Part shown: in pieces, positions 8,668-17,713 of the stretch
Layout: each line of letters opens with the position of its first letter
Numbering within the stretch: position 1 is the stretch's first letter
NCBI GenBank assembly: GCA_946480295.1
Contig: CAMLIT010000011.1
Span: 1-62,716 of the forward strand
DNA: 62,716 nucleotides
Direction: 5' to 3'
Source of the DNA: an uncultured Gemmatimonadota bacterium
GTDB lineage: Bacteria > Gemmatimonadota > Gemmatimonadetes > Gemmatimonadales > Gemmatimonadaceae
Translations under genes and position numbers: made by a program
Notes under the pieces: model-generated
Database searches by the model: none
What the model saw: the letters and a program-made list of their open reading frames with translations, nothing else
What the model was told of the DNA's origin: nothing

Positions 8668-10121
8668 GAGAGCGCCTCCGCACCGAGAATACGCTCGAGG
8701 GCGTACGCGGCGGCGAACATCCGCCGTTCGTCGAAGTGCGGCGCGATGAGCTGCGCGCCGACGGGGAGCCCGTCGACCCGCCCCGCGGGGATGGAGATCG
8801 CCGGCACGCCGGCGAGGTTCGCGGTGCAGGTGAAGATGTCGCTCAGGTACATCTCGTACGGATCGGACACCGCGCCGAGCGGAAAGGCGGGCGTCGGCGT
8901 CGTCGGCGTGAGCAGGAGGTGGACGCCGTCGGCGAAGACATCGTGGAAGTCGCGCGCGATCAGCGTGCGCACCTGCTGCGCCTTCCGGTAGTACGCGTCG
9001 TAGTAGCCCGCCGAGAGGACGTACGTGCCGAGGAGGATGCGGCGAGTGACCTCGGCCCCGAAGCCGCGCGAACGGGTCGCCTCGTACATGCCGCGCAGTC
9101 CGTCGCCCTCGACGCGCAGCCCGTAGCGCACGCCGTCGAAGCGCGCGAGGTTCGACGACGCCTCGGCGGGAGCCACGATGTAATAGACGGGGATCGCGAG
9201 CTCCGTATGCGGCAGCGACACGTCACGGATCTCCGCGCCCGCCGCGCGCAGCGCCTCGGCGGCGCGGTCCACGCGCTCGCGGATGCGCGGGTCGAGGTTC
9301 GCCGGGAAATACTCCTTCGGCCGGCCGATGACGACGCCGTCGAGCGAGGCGTCGCCCGCGTCGGTGTAGCGCGGCACGGGATGCGCAGCGCTCGTCGAGT
9401 CGCGCGGATCGTGGCCGGCGACCGCCTCGAGGCCGAGCGCGGCGTCGTCGACGGTCGCGCCGAACACGCCGACCTGGTCGAGAGAGGAGGCGAAGGCGAC
9501 GAGGCCGTAGCGGCTGACGCGGCCATACGTCGGCTTCACGCCGACGACGCCACAGAACGCGGCGGGCTGCCGCACGGAGCCGCCGGTCTCCGAGCCGAGG
9601 GCGATGCGCACGAGCCCCGCGGCGATGGCGGCGGCCGATCCACCTGACGAGCCGCCGGGGACGAGGTCGCGCCGCACGGGGTTGCGCGTCGGCCCCCAGG
9701 CGCTGTGCTCCGTGGAGGAGCCCATCGCGAACTCGTCCATGTTCGTCTTGCCGGCGATCACCGCGCCGGCGGCGCGCAGCCGCTCGACCGCGGCCGCCTC
9801 GTACGGGCTGACGTAGCCCTCGAGGATGCGCGAGCCGCAGGTCGTCGGCATGTGCAGCGTCGCGATGTTGTCCTTCACGAGGACCGGCACGCCGGCGAGC
9901 GGCCCGGCATCGCCCGCGCCGATGCGCTCCGCGACGTGGTCGGCCTGGCGGTGCGCATCGAGGTCGTCGCGCCAGAGGACCGCGTTGAGGCCGTCCGCGC
10001 CCTCGTGCGCGGCGTCGGTCCGGCGCAGCGCGTCGCGCAGCGCGTCGGCGGCGGAGCGCTCGCCGCGCACGACGGCCTCGCGGAGCGCGCGTGCGGTGCG
10101 CGGCGCGGCGGGCATGGTCAC
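8664..10121 (-). CDS. gatA: aspartyl/glutamyl-tRNA(Asn/Gln) amidotransferase subunit A
   Basis: The glutaminase subunit of GatCAB: it releases ammonia from Gln for tRNA-bound Glu/Asp amidation. The 485-residue amidase has the Ser-cisSer-Lys triad: Lys83 in LVKDNIA, the cis-Ser in PGGSSGGSAAA (~158-159) and the nucleophile Ser182 in ETGGSVRQPA. GTG at 10121 overlaps the gatC stop by 4 nt. The gatC-gatA-gatB order with overlapping starts implies balanced subunit synthesis. Confidence 0.97.
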
Positions 10122-10429
10122 GCCGAGTCCTCCGCGTCCTCGTGCGTGGCGAGACGCGGCACGAGGAAGAAGCCGTCGCGCATGGCGGGCGCGAAGTCCT
10201 CGGGCCGGCGCGCGAGCGGAATGGCGGGCCCCTCGTCCGGGCGGAGCGGCGCGCCGGCCGCGCCGACGCCGACGGCGGGATCGAGCCGCTCCGTGTCGAC
10301 GCGCTGGAGCACGGCCATGTGCTCGAGGATCGTGTTCAGCTCCCGCATGACGACGCGCGAGCGCTCCTCGGACAGGCCGAGGCGCGCGAGCGCGGCGACG
10401 TGTCGGACCTCGTCGAGCGAGACGGACAC
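10118..10429 (-). CDS. gatC: aspartyl/glutamyl-tRNA(Asn/Gln) amidotransferase subunit C
   Basis: The small subunit that wraps and stabilises GatA-GatB. The 103-residue length and features are typical: VRHVAALARLGLSEE near the N-terminus, an ILEHMAVLQRVDT helix, and LRPDEG...FFLVPRL at the C-terminus. GTG at 10429 shares one base with the uvrD stop (TAGTG), an unusual but tight junction that makes gatCAB translation depend on the helicase gene. Confidence 0.94.
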   Translation of the reverse strand: MSVSLDEVRHVAALARLGLSEERSRVVMRELNTILEHMAVLQRVDTERLDPAVGVGAAGAPLRPDEGPAIPLARRPEDFAPAMRDGFFLVPRLATHEDAEDSA

Positions 10430-12771
10430 TACTCGTCCCCGCGTTCGAGGTTGGCCTGGGCGACGACGAGCGTCTTTCGACCGACCTCCTCGTCGTCGAA
10501 GTCGACCTTCACCTTGGTGTCGCGCCCGGAGCCGGCGATCTCGGCGATCGTCCCCGAGCCGAACTTGCGATGCTTCACGCGGGCGCCGACGGCGATGATC
10601 GGGACGTCCTGGGACACGTTCTCGTCGTCGGCGAAGCTCGGCCCGGCGCGCTCGACCGGCGAGCCGGGACGCCGCGTGGCTGGCGACGGCGAGAAGAAGG
10701 CGTCGTCGTCGGCCGCGCGGGTGGAGGCGCGGCTCGTGCCATACGAGCGACCGCCGGCGCTGGAGCGCCAGGATCCCCCGCCCATGAAGGCGCGCCCGGC
10801 GCTGCGGACCTTCACCGTCTGCCGCTTCTCGAGCAGGCTGTCGGGGATCCCCTCGAGGAAGCTCGACGGGCGGGAGCGCAGCATCTCGCCGTTGCGGCGC
10901 CGCTCCTCGGCGTAGGTGATGTAGAGCTTCCGCTCGGCGCGCGTGATCCCGACGTAGAAGAGCCGGCGCTCCTCCTCGAGCAGCGCCGGATCGTCGTAGG
11001 CGCGGGCGAGCGGGAAGAGCCCGTCCTCGAGCCCCGTGACGAAGACGACCGGGAACTCGAGCCCCTTCGCGTTATGCAGCGTCATGAGGGTGACCGCGTC
11101 GGCATCGGCGTCGAGGGAGTCGATGTCGGCGACGAGGGTGGCGCGCTGGAGGAAGTGGTCGAGCGGGGTGAGCCCGACCTCGCCCTCCTCGTCGGCGACG
11201 ACTTCGGCCGCGCCGGTGATGAGCTCCCGGACGTTGTCGAGGCGCTCGGCCGACTCCGGCCCCTCCGCGCGCAGATGGTCGCCATAGCGGATCGCCTCGA
11301 CGAGGTCGCGGAGCAGCTCGTCGACCGCCGATTCCTTCGCGCGCTCGCCGAAGTCGGCGACGAGGGTCGCGAAATCGGCGAGCGCGGTCCGGGCGGCGGG
11401 ACGCAGGGCGGCGAGCAGCTCGGGGCGCGCGGCGGCGGCGAGCATCGGGACTCCCTCGCCGCGCGCGATCTCGCCGAGCATCTCGATCGTCGTCTCGCCG
11501 AGGCCGCGGCGCGGCACGCCGACGGCGCGGCGGAAGGCCTCGTCGTCGGCCGGGTTGGCGATGAGCTTGAGATAGCTCATCAGGTCGCGGATCTCGCGGC
11601 GGTCGTAGAAGCGGACGGCCCCGACGAGGCGGTACGGCACGGCGTGGCGGCGCAGCGCCTCCTCGATCGCGCGGCTCTGCGCGTTCGTGCGGTAGAGGAT
11701 GGCGATGTCGCGCAGCATGAGGTCGCGCGCCTGCGAGCGGCGCGCCTGCAGCTCCTGCACGACCCAGTCCGCCTCGTCGCGCTCGTCGAGGGCGCGCACG
11801 GCGGTGACCGCCTCGCCCCCGGGTCGGGTGGCGCGCAGCGTCTTGCCCATGCGGCTCACGTTCGCGCTGATCACGACGTTGGCGAGGTTCAGGATCGGCG
11901 GCGTCGAACGATAATTCTCCTCGAGGCGCACGACCGCCGCTTCGGGGAAGTCCTTGTTGAAGTCCAGGATGTTGCGGATGTCCGCGCCGCGCCAGCCGTA
12001 GATCGACTGGTCGTCGTCGCCGACGACGCAGACGTTGCCATGCTCGCCGCCGAGCAGCTTGATGAGCTGGTACTGCGCGCGATTGGTGTCCTGGTACTCG
12101 TCGACGAGGATGAAGTGGAAGCGGCGACGGTAGCGCTCGAGCTGCTCCGGGTTCTGCTGGAGCAGGCGCACGGGGAGCAGGAGGAGGTCGTCGAAATCCA
12201 CGGCGTTGGCGCGGCGCAGCTCCCCCTCGATGTCCTTGTAGATCGGCGCGACGGCGCGGGCGAAGGGATCCATGGCCAGCGCCTCGTACTCCGACGGCGG
12301 GACGAGGGCGTTCTTGGCGTCGCTGATCGCCGACTGGACGGCGCGCGGCGCGTACTGCTTGGGGCTCACGCCGTGGCGCTCCATGAGCCGCTTGACGACG
12401 GCGAGGGAGTCGTCCTGGTCGTAGATGGTGAACGACGCGGTGCGGCCGACGAGCTGCGGCGCGATGCGCAGCATCCGGGCGCCGATCGCGTGAAAGGTGC
12501 CTGCCCACATGCCGGCGGGCGCCCGCCCGAGGAGGCGCTCGATGCGCTCGCGCATCTCGCCCGCCGCCTTGTTCGTGAAGGTGACGGCGAGGATGCGGCT
12601 GGGATCGATCCCCTCCACCTCGATGAGGCGGGCGATGCGCGTGGTGAGGACGCGGGTCTTGCCGGATCCGGCGCCGGCGAGGACGAGGAGGGGGCCATGA
12701 ACGTGCAGCACCGCCTCGCGCTGCGCCGGATTCAGCCCGGGCAGCAACGATTCATCGAGCATGGTGGACAT
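10429..12771 (-). CDS. pcrA: UvrD/PcrA-type superfamily 1 DNA helicase
   Basis: A 3'-5' ATP-dependent DNA helicase used in nucleotide-excision or mismatch repair and in removing RecA or stalled forks. The 780-residue protein has all SF1 motifs: Walker A LAGAGSGKT, AVTFTNKAAGEM, DEYQDTN, VGDDDQSIYGWRGA, ENYRST, LMTLHNAKGLEFP and VGITRAER. The C-terminus has the PcrA-like Tudor region (GARVKHRKFGSGTI). ATG at 12771 shares one base with the kinase stop (TGATG). It sits between a histidine kinase and gatC, with no repair partner beside it; mutL is 15 kb away. Confidence 0.95.
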   Translation of the reverse strand: MSTMLDESLLPGLNPAQREAVLHVHGPLLVLAGAGSGKTRVLTTRIARLIEVEGIDPSRILAVTFTNKAAGEMRERIERLLGRAPAGMWAGTFHAIGARMLRIAPQLVGRTASFTIYDQDDSLAVVKRLMERHGVSPKQYAPRAVQSAISDAKNALVPPSEYEALAMDPFARAVAPIYKDIEGELRRANAVDFDDLLLLPVRLLQQNPEQLERYRRRFHFILVDEYQDTNRAQYQLIKLLGGEHGNVCVVGDDDQSIYGWRGADIRNILDFNKDFPEAAVVRLEENYRSTPPILNLANVVISANVSRMGKTLRATRPGGEAVTAVRALDERDEADWVVQELQARRSQARDLMLRDIAILYRTNAQSRAIEEALRRHAVPYRLVGAVRFYDRREIRDLMSYLKLIANPADDEAFRRAVGVPRRGLGETTIEMLGEIARGEGVPMLAAAARPELLAALRPAARTALADFATLVADFGERAKESAVDELLRDLVEAIRYGDHLRAEGPESAERLDNVRELITGAAEVVADEEGEVGLTPLDHFLQRATLVADIDSLDADADAVTLMTLHNAKGLEFPVVFVTGLEDGLFPLARAYDDPALLEEERRLFYVGITRAERKLYITYAEERRRNGEMLRSRPSSFLEGIPDSLLEKRQTVKVRSAGRAFMGGGSWRSSAGGRSYGTSRASTRAADDDAFFSPSPATRRPGSPVERAGPSFADDENVSQDVPIIAVGARVKHRKFGSGTIAEIAGSGRDTKVKVDFDDEEVGRKTLVVAQANLERGDE

Positions 12772-13913
12772 CAACGAAGTATAACGTCGAAGGTGGCGCC
12801 GCGGTCCGCCGAAGCCAGCACGAGCTGCCCGCCGTGGTTCTCCTCGACGATGCGGCGCGCGAGCGAGAGGCCGAGCCCCCAGCCGCGCTGCTTGGTGGAG
12901 AAGCCGGGCTCGAAGATGCGGGCACGGAGCTCGCGCGGAACGCCGGGGCCGTCGTCGTGCACGCGGATGCGGACGGCACCGGCGCCTTCGGCCCTGGTGC
13001 TCAGCTCTATGTGGCCGCCGCGGCCGCTCAGGGCGTCCACGGCGTTCTTGGTGAGCACCTCGAGCGCCCACTCGAGGAGCACGGGGTCGCCCTGGATCGA
13101 GCGCGGCTCGCCTTCGTGCCGCACGTCGATGCGGATGCTGTTGGCCAGCGTCGGCACGCGCGCGCGGAAGTAGCCGGCGACGCGGTCGACGAGCGCGCGG
13201 ACGTCCACCGTCTCGCGCCGCGGCTCGCGGCCGATGCGCTCGAAGCGGTGCGCGACGCGGTCGAGCCGCTCGAGATCGCCGCGCATGTGCCGCAGCGCGG
13301 TGTGCGTCGTGTCGTCCGACGCGTGCTCCTCGAGAAGCTCGATCCAGCCGGCGAGGCTCGACAGCGGCGTGCCGAGCTGGTGCGCCGATTCGCGCGCCAT
13401 CCCCGCCCAGATCCGCTCGCGCGCGGCGTCGCCGCGCATGCGGATGATGTAGATCCCGCAGAGGAGCAGCACGATCGCCGTCGCCGCCTGCAGCACGGGG
13501 ACGACGCGCAGGCTGGCGACGAGCCGCGTGTCGCCGAAGTGGATCTGCCCCACGACCGGATCGACGACGGGCGGATTCTCGCCGTCGAGCCGGCGCACGT
13601 AGGCGGGCACGCGCGGATCGCCGAGCGACGAATCGTACGGCGTGTTGGCGGCGGCGGTCGGGCGGCCGTGCCGGTCCGTGACGACGATCGGCACCCCCTG
13701 ACGGACGATCGCGTGCGCGAGCTCGAACAGCGCCTGGGTGCCCGCCGTCTCCGACGTATCGCTCTGCGCGCGCAGGATGCGCGCGTACATCCGCGTGGAC
13801 AGCTCCGCCTCGTCGCGCAGGTCGCGCACGACGCGATGCGTGTACCAGACGTAGGAGCCGAGCAGCAGGGCGAGGAGGATCGCCACGAGCAGCTCGGGCG
13901 CGCCGCGACGCAT
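12771..13913 (-). CDS. membrane sensor histidine kinase without a cognate regulator
   Basis: A 380-residue sensor kinase. Two transmembrane helices (~7-25 and ~137-156) flank a ~110-residue periplasmic sensor with no recognised fold. The cytoplasmic part has the H-box ARESAHQLGTPLSSL (His178), N-box LTKNAVDAL, G1 DDGPGVP, F-box EPGFSTKQRG and G2 WGLGLSLARR. No response regulator follows; uvrD does. The nearest regulator is the stand-alone receiver at 16266 in the divergent operon that shares its promoter region. That makes it a candidate partner (inference). Confidence 0.9.
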   Translation of the reverse strand: MRRGAPELLVAILLALLLGSYVWYTHRVVRDLRDEAELSTRMYARILRAQSDTSETAGTQALFELAHAIVRQGVPIVVTDRHGRPTAAANTPYDSSLGDPRVPAYVRRLDGENPPVVDPVVGQIHFGDTRLVASLRVVPVLQAATAIVLLLCGIYIIRMRGDAARERIWAGMARESAHQLGTPLSSLAGWIELLEEHASDDTTHTALRHMRGDLERLDRVAHRFERIGREPRRETVDVRALVDRVAGYFRARVPTLANSIRIDVRHEGEPRSIQGDPVLLEWALEVLTKNAVDALSGRGGHIELSTRAEGAGAVRIRVHDDGPGVPRELRARIFEPGFSTKQRGWGLGLSLARRIVEENHGGQLVLASADRGATFDVILR

Positions 13914-13918
13914 GCCCG

Positions 13919-15193
13919 CTAGCCCAGCCGGTCGGTCCCGAGGTACGGGCGGAGCGCGTCGGGCACCGTCACGGTGCCGTCGGGGGCCTGGAAGTTCTCG
14001 AGGATGCAGGCGATCACGCGCGGGAAGGCGAGCCCCGACCCGTTGAGCGTGTGGACGAAGCGCGGCTTCTCACCCTTCGCCGGCCGATAGCGGATGTTGG
14101 CGCGGCGGGCCTGGAAGTCGGTGAAGTTGCTGCACGACGAGACCTCGAGCCACGCCCCGACGCCGGGCGCCCACGCCTCGAGATCGTAGGTCATCGCGGA
14201 GGAGAAGCCGGTGTCGCCGGCGGCGAGGAGCTTGCGGCGGTACGGGATGCCGAGCCGCTCGAGCGCCGTCTCCGCATTGCGCGTGAGCAGCTCGAGCTGC
14301 TCGGCGGAGCTCTCGGGCGTGGTGTAGCGCACGAGCTCCACCTTGTCGAATTCGTGCGTGCGGAGGATGCCGCGCGTGTCCTTGCCCGCCGAACCGGCCT
14401 CGCGCCGGAAGCACGGGCTGTAGGCGACGAACGCCATCGGCAGCGCGGCGCCGTCGAGGATCTCGTCGCGGTAGAGATTCGTGACCGGGACCTCGGCCGT
14501 CGGGATGAGGAAGAGATCGTCGCCGGCGACGGCGTACGCGTCCTCCTCGAACTTGGGGAGCTGCCCCGTCCCGGTCATGGACGCGCGGTTGACGAGCACG
14601 GGGGGCCAGACCTCCTCGTAGCCGTGCTCGCGCTGGTGCAGGTCCATGAAGAAGGCGAGGAGCGAGCGCACGAGCCGCGCGCCGAGGCCGCGGTAGAAGA
14701 CGAAACCGGAGCCGCTCACCTTCGACGCGCGCTCGAGATCGATCATGCCGAGCGCCGCGCCGATCTCCCAGTGCGGCTTCACCCCGTCCGGCGAGCGCGG
14801 CGTCCCCCATTCGCGCACGACGACGTTGTGCTCTTCCCCGCCCGCCGGCACGTCGGGGAGGGTGAGGTTGGGGATGACGAGGAGGAGCTGGCGGACCTCG
14901 GTCTCGACGCCCTCGAGCTCTCCCTCGAGCTTCTGGATCTCGTCGCCGAGGGCGCGGCCGGTGGCGATGAGATCGTCCGCACGCTCGCCGGCGCGCTTGC
15001 GGCGCGCGACCTCCTGCGAGTTGGCGTTGCGGACCGCCTTGCGCTCCTCGACGGCCTGGATGAGCGCGCGCCGCTCCTTCTCCAGCCGCTCGGCGCGGTC
15101 GAGCGCGGGCGCGAGCCCGTCGAGCGCCCCACGCCGCCTCATCCCCTCGCGAAGCAGGTCGAGCTGCTCCCGAAGCGTGCGGATGTCGTGCAC
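13919..15193 (-). CDS. serS: seryl-tRNA synthetase
   Basis: Charges tRNA(Ser). The 424-residue protein has the N-terminal long coiled-coil arm (~25-105), followed by the class II core: FYRGLGARLVRSL (motif 1 region), FRREAGSAGKDTRGILRTHEF (motif 2 region) and HTLNGSGLAFPRVIACILEN (motif 3). GTG at 15193 is 2 nt beyond the lipoprotein stop, with AAGGA ~5-6 nt upstream. It is followed after 5 nt by the histidine kinase gene. Confidence 0.97.
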   Translation of the reverse strand: MHDIRTLREQLDLLREGMRRRGALDGLAPALDRAERLEKERRALIQAVEERKAVRNANSQEVARRKRAGERADDLIATGRALGDEIQKLEGELEGVETEVRQLLLVIPNLTLPDVPAGGEEHNVVVREWGTPRSPDGVKPHWEIGAALGMIDLERASKVSGSGFVFYRGLGARLVRSLLAFFMDLHQREHGYEEVWPPVLVNRASMTGTGQLPKFEEDAYAVAGDDLFLIPTAEVPVTNLYRDEILDGAALPMAFVAYSPCFRREAGSAGKDTRGILRTHEFDKVELVRYTTPESSAEQLELLTRNAETALERLGIPYRRKLLAAGDTGFSSAMTYDLEAWAPGVGAWLEVSSCSNFTDFQARRANIRYRPAKGEKPRFVHTLNGSGLAFPRVIACILENFQAPDGTVTVPDALRPYLGTDRLG

Positions 15194-15195
15194 GA

Positions 15196-15789
15196 TCAGT
15201 CCTTGGGGACGCCGAGCGAGAGCGTGTAGAAGCCGCAGTTGGGGTCCACGGTCACGCGCACGTGCAGCGCGTGCTGCGCGTCCACCGAGTCGACGACGAC
15301 CTTGCTGTAGTAGGTCGTGCTGAAGAACGAGCCGTAGCAGTACACGGGATCGGTGACCGCGGCCACGGCGGTGACGCCCGGCCGGACGACGAGCGCCGAA
15401 TCGGTGACGTAGCCGCTGTGCGGGGCGTGGGTCAGCGAGTCGTAGGGCGTGCTCACCTTCTGCAACCCGATCTGCCGCGCACCGGCGAGCTGGTTGGCGA
15501 CGAGCGCCACGGGCAGGATCGTGATGGTGCCCGTGGTCGTGTCGACATCGAACGCGAGGTCGAAGTTCAACCCCGGATCGGCCGGCTGCGACACGGCCGT
15601 GGCGAGATTGATCACGTTCGGCGCGTTGGGCGGCGACCCGTTGAGCGGGAAGACGATGAGCGAGTTGTCGAACGTGGACAGCGACGCGCGCGGGGCGGTG
15701 AGGTCGCCACAGGCGACGAGCGGCACCAGGATCAGGGCCGCCAGCGCGGCGCGGATTATCGACATCGAACGGGGGGTGAGCTGACGCAT
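15196..15789 (-). CDS. hypothetical lipoprotein upstream of serS
   Basis: A 197-residue exported protein with a lipoprotein signal (AALAALILVPLVAC, Cys ~27). I recognise no domain. The mature part is beta-rich with many Thr/Val/Ser residues and two Cys residues (VYCYGSFF and PNCGFYTL) that could pair. It is first in the serS-kinase-uvrD-gatCAB run and lies right after a strong promoter. It may be lineage-specific, which makes the coupling to essential translation genes odd. Function unknown. Confidence 0.75.
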   Translation of the reverse strand: MRQLTPRSMSIIRAALAALILVPLVACGDLTAPRASLSTFDNSLIVFPLNGSPPNAPNVINLATAVSQPADPGLNFDLAFDVDTTTGTITILPVALVANQLAGARQIGLQKVSTPYDSLTHAPHSGYVTDSALVVRPGVTAVAAVTDPVYCYGSFFSTTYYSKVVVDSVDAQHALHVRVTVDPNCGFYTLSLGVPKD

Positions 15790-15809
15790 GCAGACGGGTG
15801 TCGAGGCGA

Positions 15810-15838
15810 AGCTTACGGGATGCGCGGAGAGACTTCAA
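15810..15838 (-). promoter_or_regulatory. sigma70-type promoter of the lipoprotein-serS-gatCAB run
   Basis: Minus strand TTGAAG (15838-15833), 17-nt spacer, TAAGCT (15815-15810). Its -35 box overlaps the left arm of the palindrome at 15835-15856. Confidence 0.78.
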
Positions 15839-15856
15839 GCGATTCGTATCGCTTGA
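15835..15856. promoter_or_regulatory. perfect palindrome between divergent -35 boxes (operator candidate)
   Basis: TCAAGCGAT (15835-15843), 4-nt spacer, ATCGCTTGA (15848-15856): 9-bp perfect arms. Each arm overlaps the -35 box of one of the two divergent promoters, an ideal place for a dimeric repressor or activator controlling both. Confidence 0.6.
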
Positions 15857-15881
15857 CTTCGGCTCTCACGATCTCTAGCTT
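15853..15881 (+). promoter_or_regulatory. sigma70-type promoter of the roadblock-receiver-manC operon
   Basis: TTGACT (15853-15858), 17-nt spacer, TAGCTT (15876-15881). The first ATG is at 15910, so the leader is about 20 nt. Confidence 0.82.
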
Positions 15882-15909
15882 CGCCAGCACTTTTCGAGGT
15901 GGAGCAGGC

Positions 15910-16263
15910 ATGGCGAGCATACGGGATCTGGTCGCGGCGATCCGGCAGCGCGAGGGCGTGGAAGCAGCGATCGTCCTCGGGCGCGACGGCCTGCTCATCG
16001 ACAGCCAGGCGGTGCCGGGACTCGACGCGGAAGACCTCGCGGCGCGCATCCCGCCCATCATCGCGCCGGCCGACGACCTCGGCGCCGCCGCGCACCGCGG
16101 CGAGCTGGTGACCGCGGTCCTCGAGCACCGCGGCGGCCTGGCGATCGTCTCCGTGCTCTCGTCCGAGGCCATCCTCTTCGTCCTCGTGAACCCGCAGGCC
16201 AATGTCGGGCAGCTCCTGTTCGAGCTTCGCCGCAATCGCGAGCACATCGCGGCGCTGGTCTGA
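15910..16263 (+). CDS. roadblock/LC7-domain protein
   Basis: A 117-residue protein with the roadblock/LC7 fold along its whole length: GVEAAIVLGRDGLLIDS, a central helix and strands (LAIVSVLSSEAILFVLV), then a C-terminal helix. In bacteria such proteins (MglB is the best known) dimerise and regulate small Ras-like GTPases. No GTPase gene is nearby, so the partner is unknown. It is first in an operon with a stand-alone receiver (2 nt downstream) and sugar-nucleotide genes, which suggests control of polysaccharide synthesis or polarity. That is inference. Confidence 0.85.
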   Translation: MASIRDLVAAIRQREGVEAAIVLGRDGLLIDSQAVPGLDAEDLAARIPPIIAPADDLGAAAHRGELVTAVLEHRGGLAIVSVLSSEAILFVLVNPQANVGQLLFELRRNREHIAALV

Positions 16264-16265
16264 CC

Positions 16266-16682
16266 GTGCCGAGCGAGACCCCGCGCTGGCACGTGCTGGT
16301 CGCCGATGACGAGCCGCACATCGGCCGCATCATCAAGATGAAGCTCGAGCAGGGCCCCTTCACCGTCACCCTCGCCTACGACGGCCGCGAGGCGCTCGAC
16401 GTGCTCGAGCACGAGCCGACGATCTCGCTCGTGCTGCTCGACCTCATGATGCCGCACCTGAGCGGCCTCGACGTCCTCGCCGCCATGCGCAGCGACGCGC
16501 GCTGGCGCGACCTGCCGTGCATCATCCTGACGGCCGCGGGCCAGGAGCAGCAGCACCAGCGTGCGATGGAGCTGGGCGCGACCGACTTCCTGACCAAGCC
16601 GTTCAGCCCCAAGAAACTCTATGCGCGCGCCGCCGAACTCGTGGGGCTGACGCCCGAGGAATCCGGCGCGGAACCATCGTGA
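16266..16682 (+). CDS. single-domain response regulator (CheY-like receiver)
   Basis: A 138-residue receiver domain without an output domain: acidic pair DD14-15 in VADDEP, phospho-acceptor Asp59 in LLDLMMP, Thr89 in LTA and Lys111 in TKPF. GTG at 16266 follows the roadblock gene by 2 nt; its stop overlaps the manC start (GTGA). It likely acts by protein-protein contact. Candidate phosphodonor: the orphan kinase of the divergent operon (12771-13913). Confidence 0.9.
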   Translation: MPSETPRWHVLVADDEPHIGRIIKMKLEQGPFTVTLAYDGREALDVLEHEPTISLVLLDLMMPHLSGLDVLAAMRSDARWRDLPCIILTAAGQEQQHQRAMELGATDFLTKPFSPKKLYARAAELVGLTPEESGAEPS

Positions 16683-17713
16683 GCCACTGGGCCGTGATCC
16701 TCGCGGGAGGCGTTGGCTCCCGCTTCTGGCCGTTGAGCACCCCGGAGCGCCCCAAGCAGCTCCTCCCCCTCGTGACGCACCAGCCGCTGCTGAAGGACGC
16801 GGTGGATCGTCTGCGCCCGCTCGCCGATCCGGCGCACACGATGATCCTGACGAACGCGTCGCTGACCGACGCGATCGCGCGGCTGCTGCCCGAGCTGCCG
16901 CGGGAGAACATCGTCGCCGAGCCGAAGCCGAGCGGCACCGCGGCCGCCCTCGTGTGGGCGGCGCACCAGATCGAGCGGCGCGACGGGCCCGACGCGGTGA
17001 TGCTCTCCGTGCACGCCGACTGGGCGGTCGCCGACGCGGAGGGGTTCCGCCGGGCGCTGTCGCGCGCCGCCGACGCGGCCTCGAAGCACCACGCCCTCGT
17101 CACCGTGGGCGTCGTGCCGTCGCGCCCCGACCCGGGATTCGGCTACATCCACGCGGACGGCGAGGTGGAGCCGGGCGTGCGCCGCGTATCGCGGTTCGTG
17201 GAGAAGCCCGACCGCGCGCGCGCCGAGGAGATGGTGCGCAACGGCTTCCTGTGGAACTCGGGGATCTTCGTCTGGCGAGTCGGCGACCTGCTCGACGAGG
17301 TCCGCGCGCGCACGCCGGAGGTGGCGCCGGCGCTCGCCGCCCATCCCGACGACATCGACGCCTTCTTCGGCGCGGTGCGCTCGGTCTCCGTGGACGTGGG
17401 CGTGCTCGAACGGAGCGACCGCGTGATGGTGCTCGCCGGCGACTTCGGCTGGGACGACGTGGGCACCTGGGGCGCGCTGCACCGGGTGCGCGAGCACGAC
17501 GCGCACGACAACGCCGTGAACGGCGACGTCCACACGCTGGACGCATGCGGGAACGTCGTGCACGCCGAGGGGAGCACCGTGGTCCTCTATGGCGTGGAGC
17601 AGCTCGTGGTGGTCGTGCGCGAGGGGATGGTGCTGGTCACGACGGTGGATCGCTCGGCGGAGCTCAAGAAGCTGATGGACAGCCTGCCGGCGGCGGTGCG
17701 GGAGCGCGTGTGA
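16679..17713 (+). CDS. manC: mannose-1-phosphate guanylyltransferase
   Basis: Makes GDP-mannose from mannose-1-phosphate and GTP, for exopolysaccharide, LPS or glycan synthesis. The 344-residue protein has the nucleotidyltransferase signature GGVGSRFWPLSTPERPKQ (residues ~10-27), AEPKPSGTAAA, GFGYIH, RFVEKPDRARAEEMV and WNSGIFVW. It lacks the extra C-terminal isomerase domain of bifunctional forms. GTG at 16679 overlaps the receiver stop by 4 nt; its stop overlaps the next gene by 4 nt. Confidence 0.93.
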   Translation: MSHWAVILAGGVGSRFWPLSTPERPKQLLPLVTHQPLLKDAVDRLRPLADPAHTMILTNASLTDAIARLLPELPRENIVAEPKPSGTAAALVWAAHQIERRDGPDAVMLSVHADWAVADAEGFRRALSRAADAASKHHALVTVGVVPSRPDPGFGYIHADGEVEPGVRRVSRFVEKPDRARAEEMVRNGFLWNSGIFVWRVGDLLDEVRARTPEVAPALAAHPDDIDAFFGAVRSVSVDVGVLERSDRVMVLAGDFGWDDVGTWGALHRVREHDAHDNAVNGDVHTLDACGNVVHAEGSTVVLYGVEQLVVVVREGMVLVTTVDRSAELKKLMDSLPAAVRERV

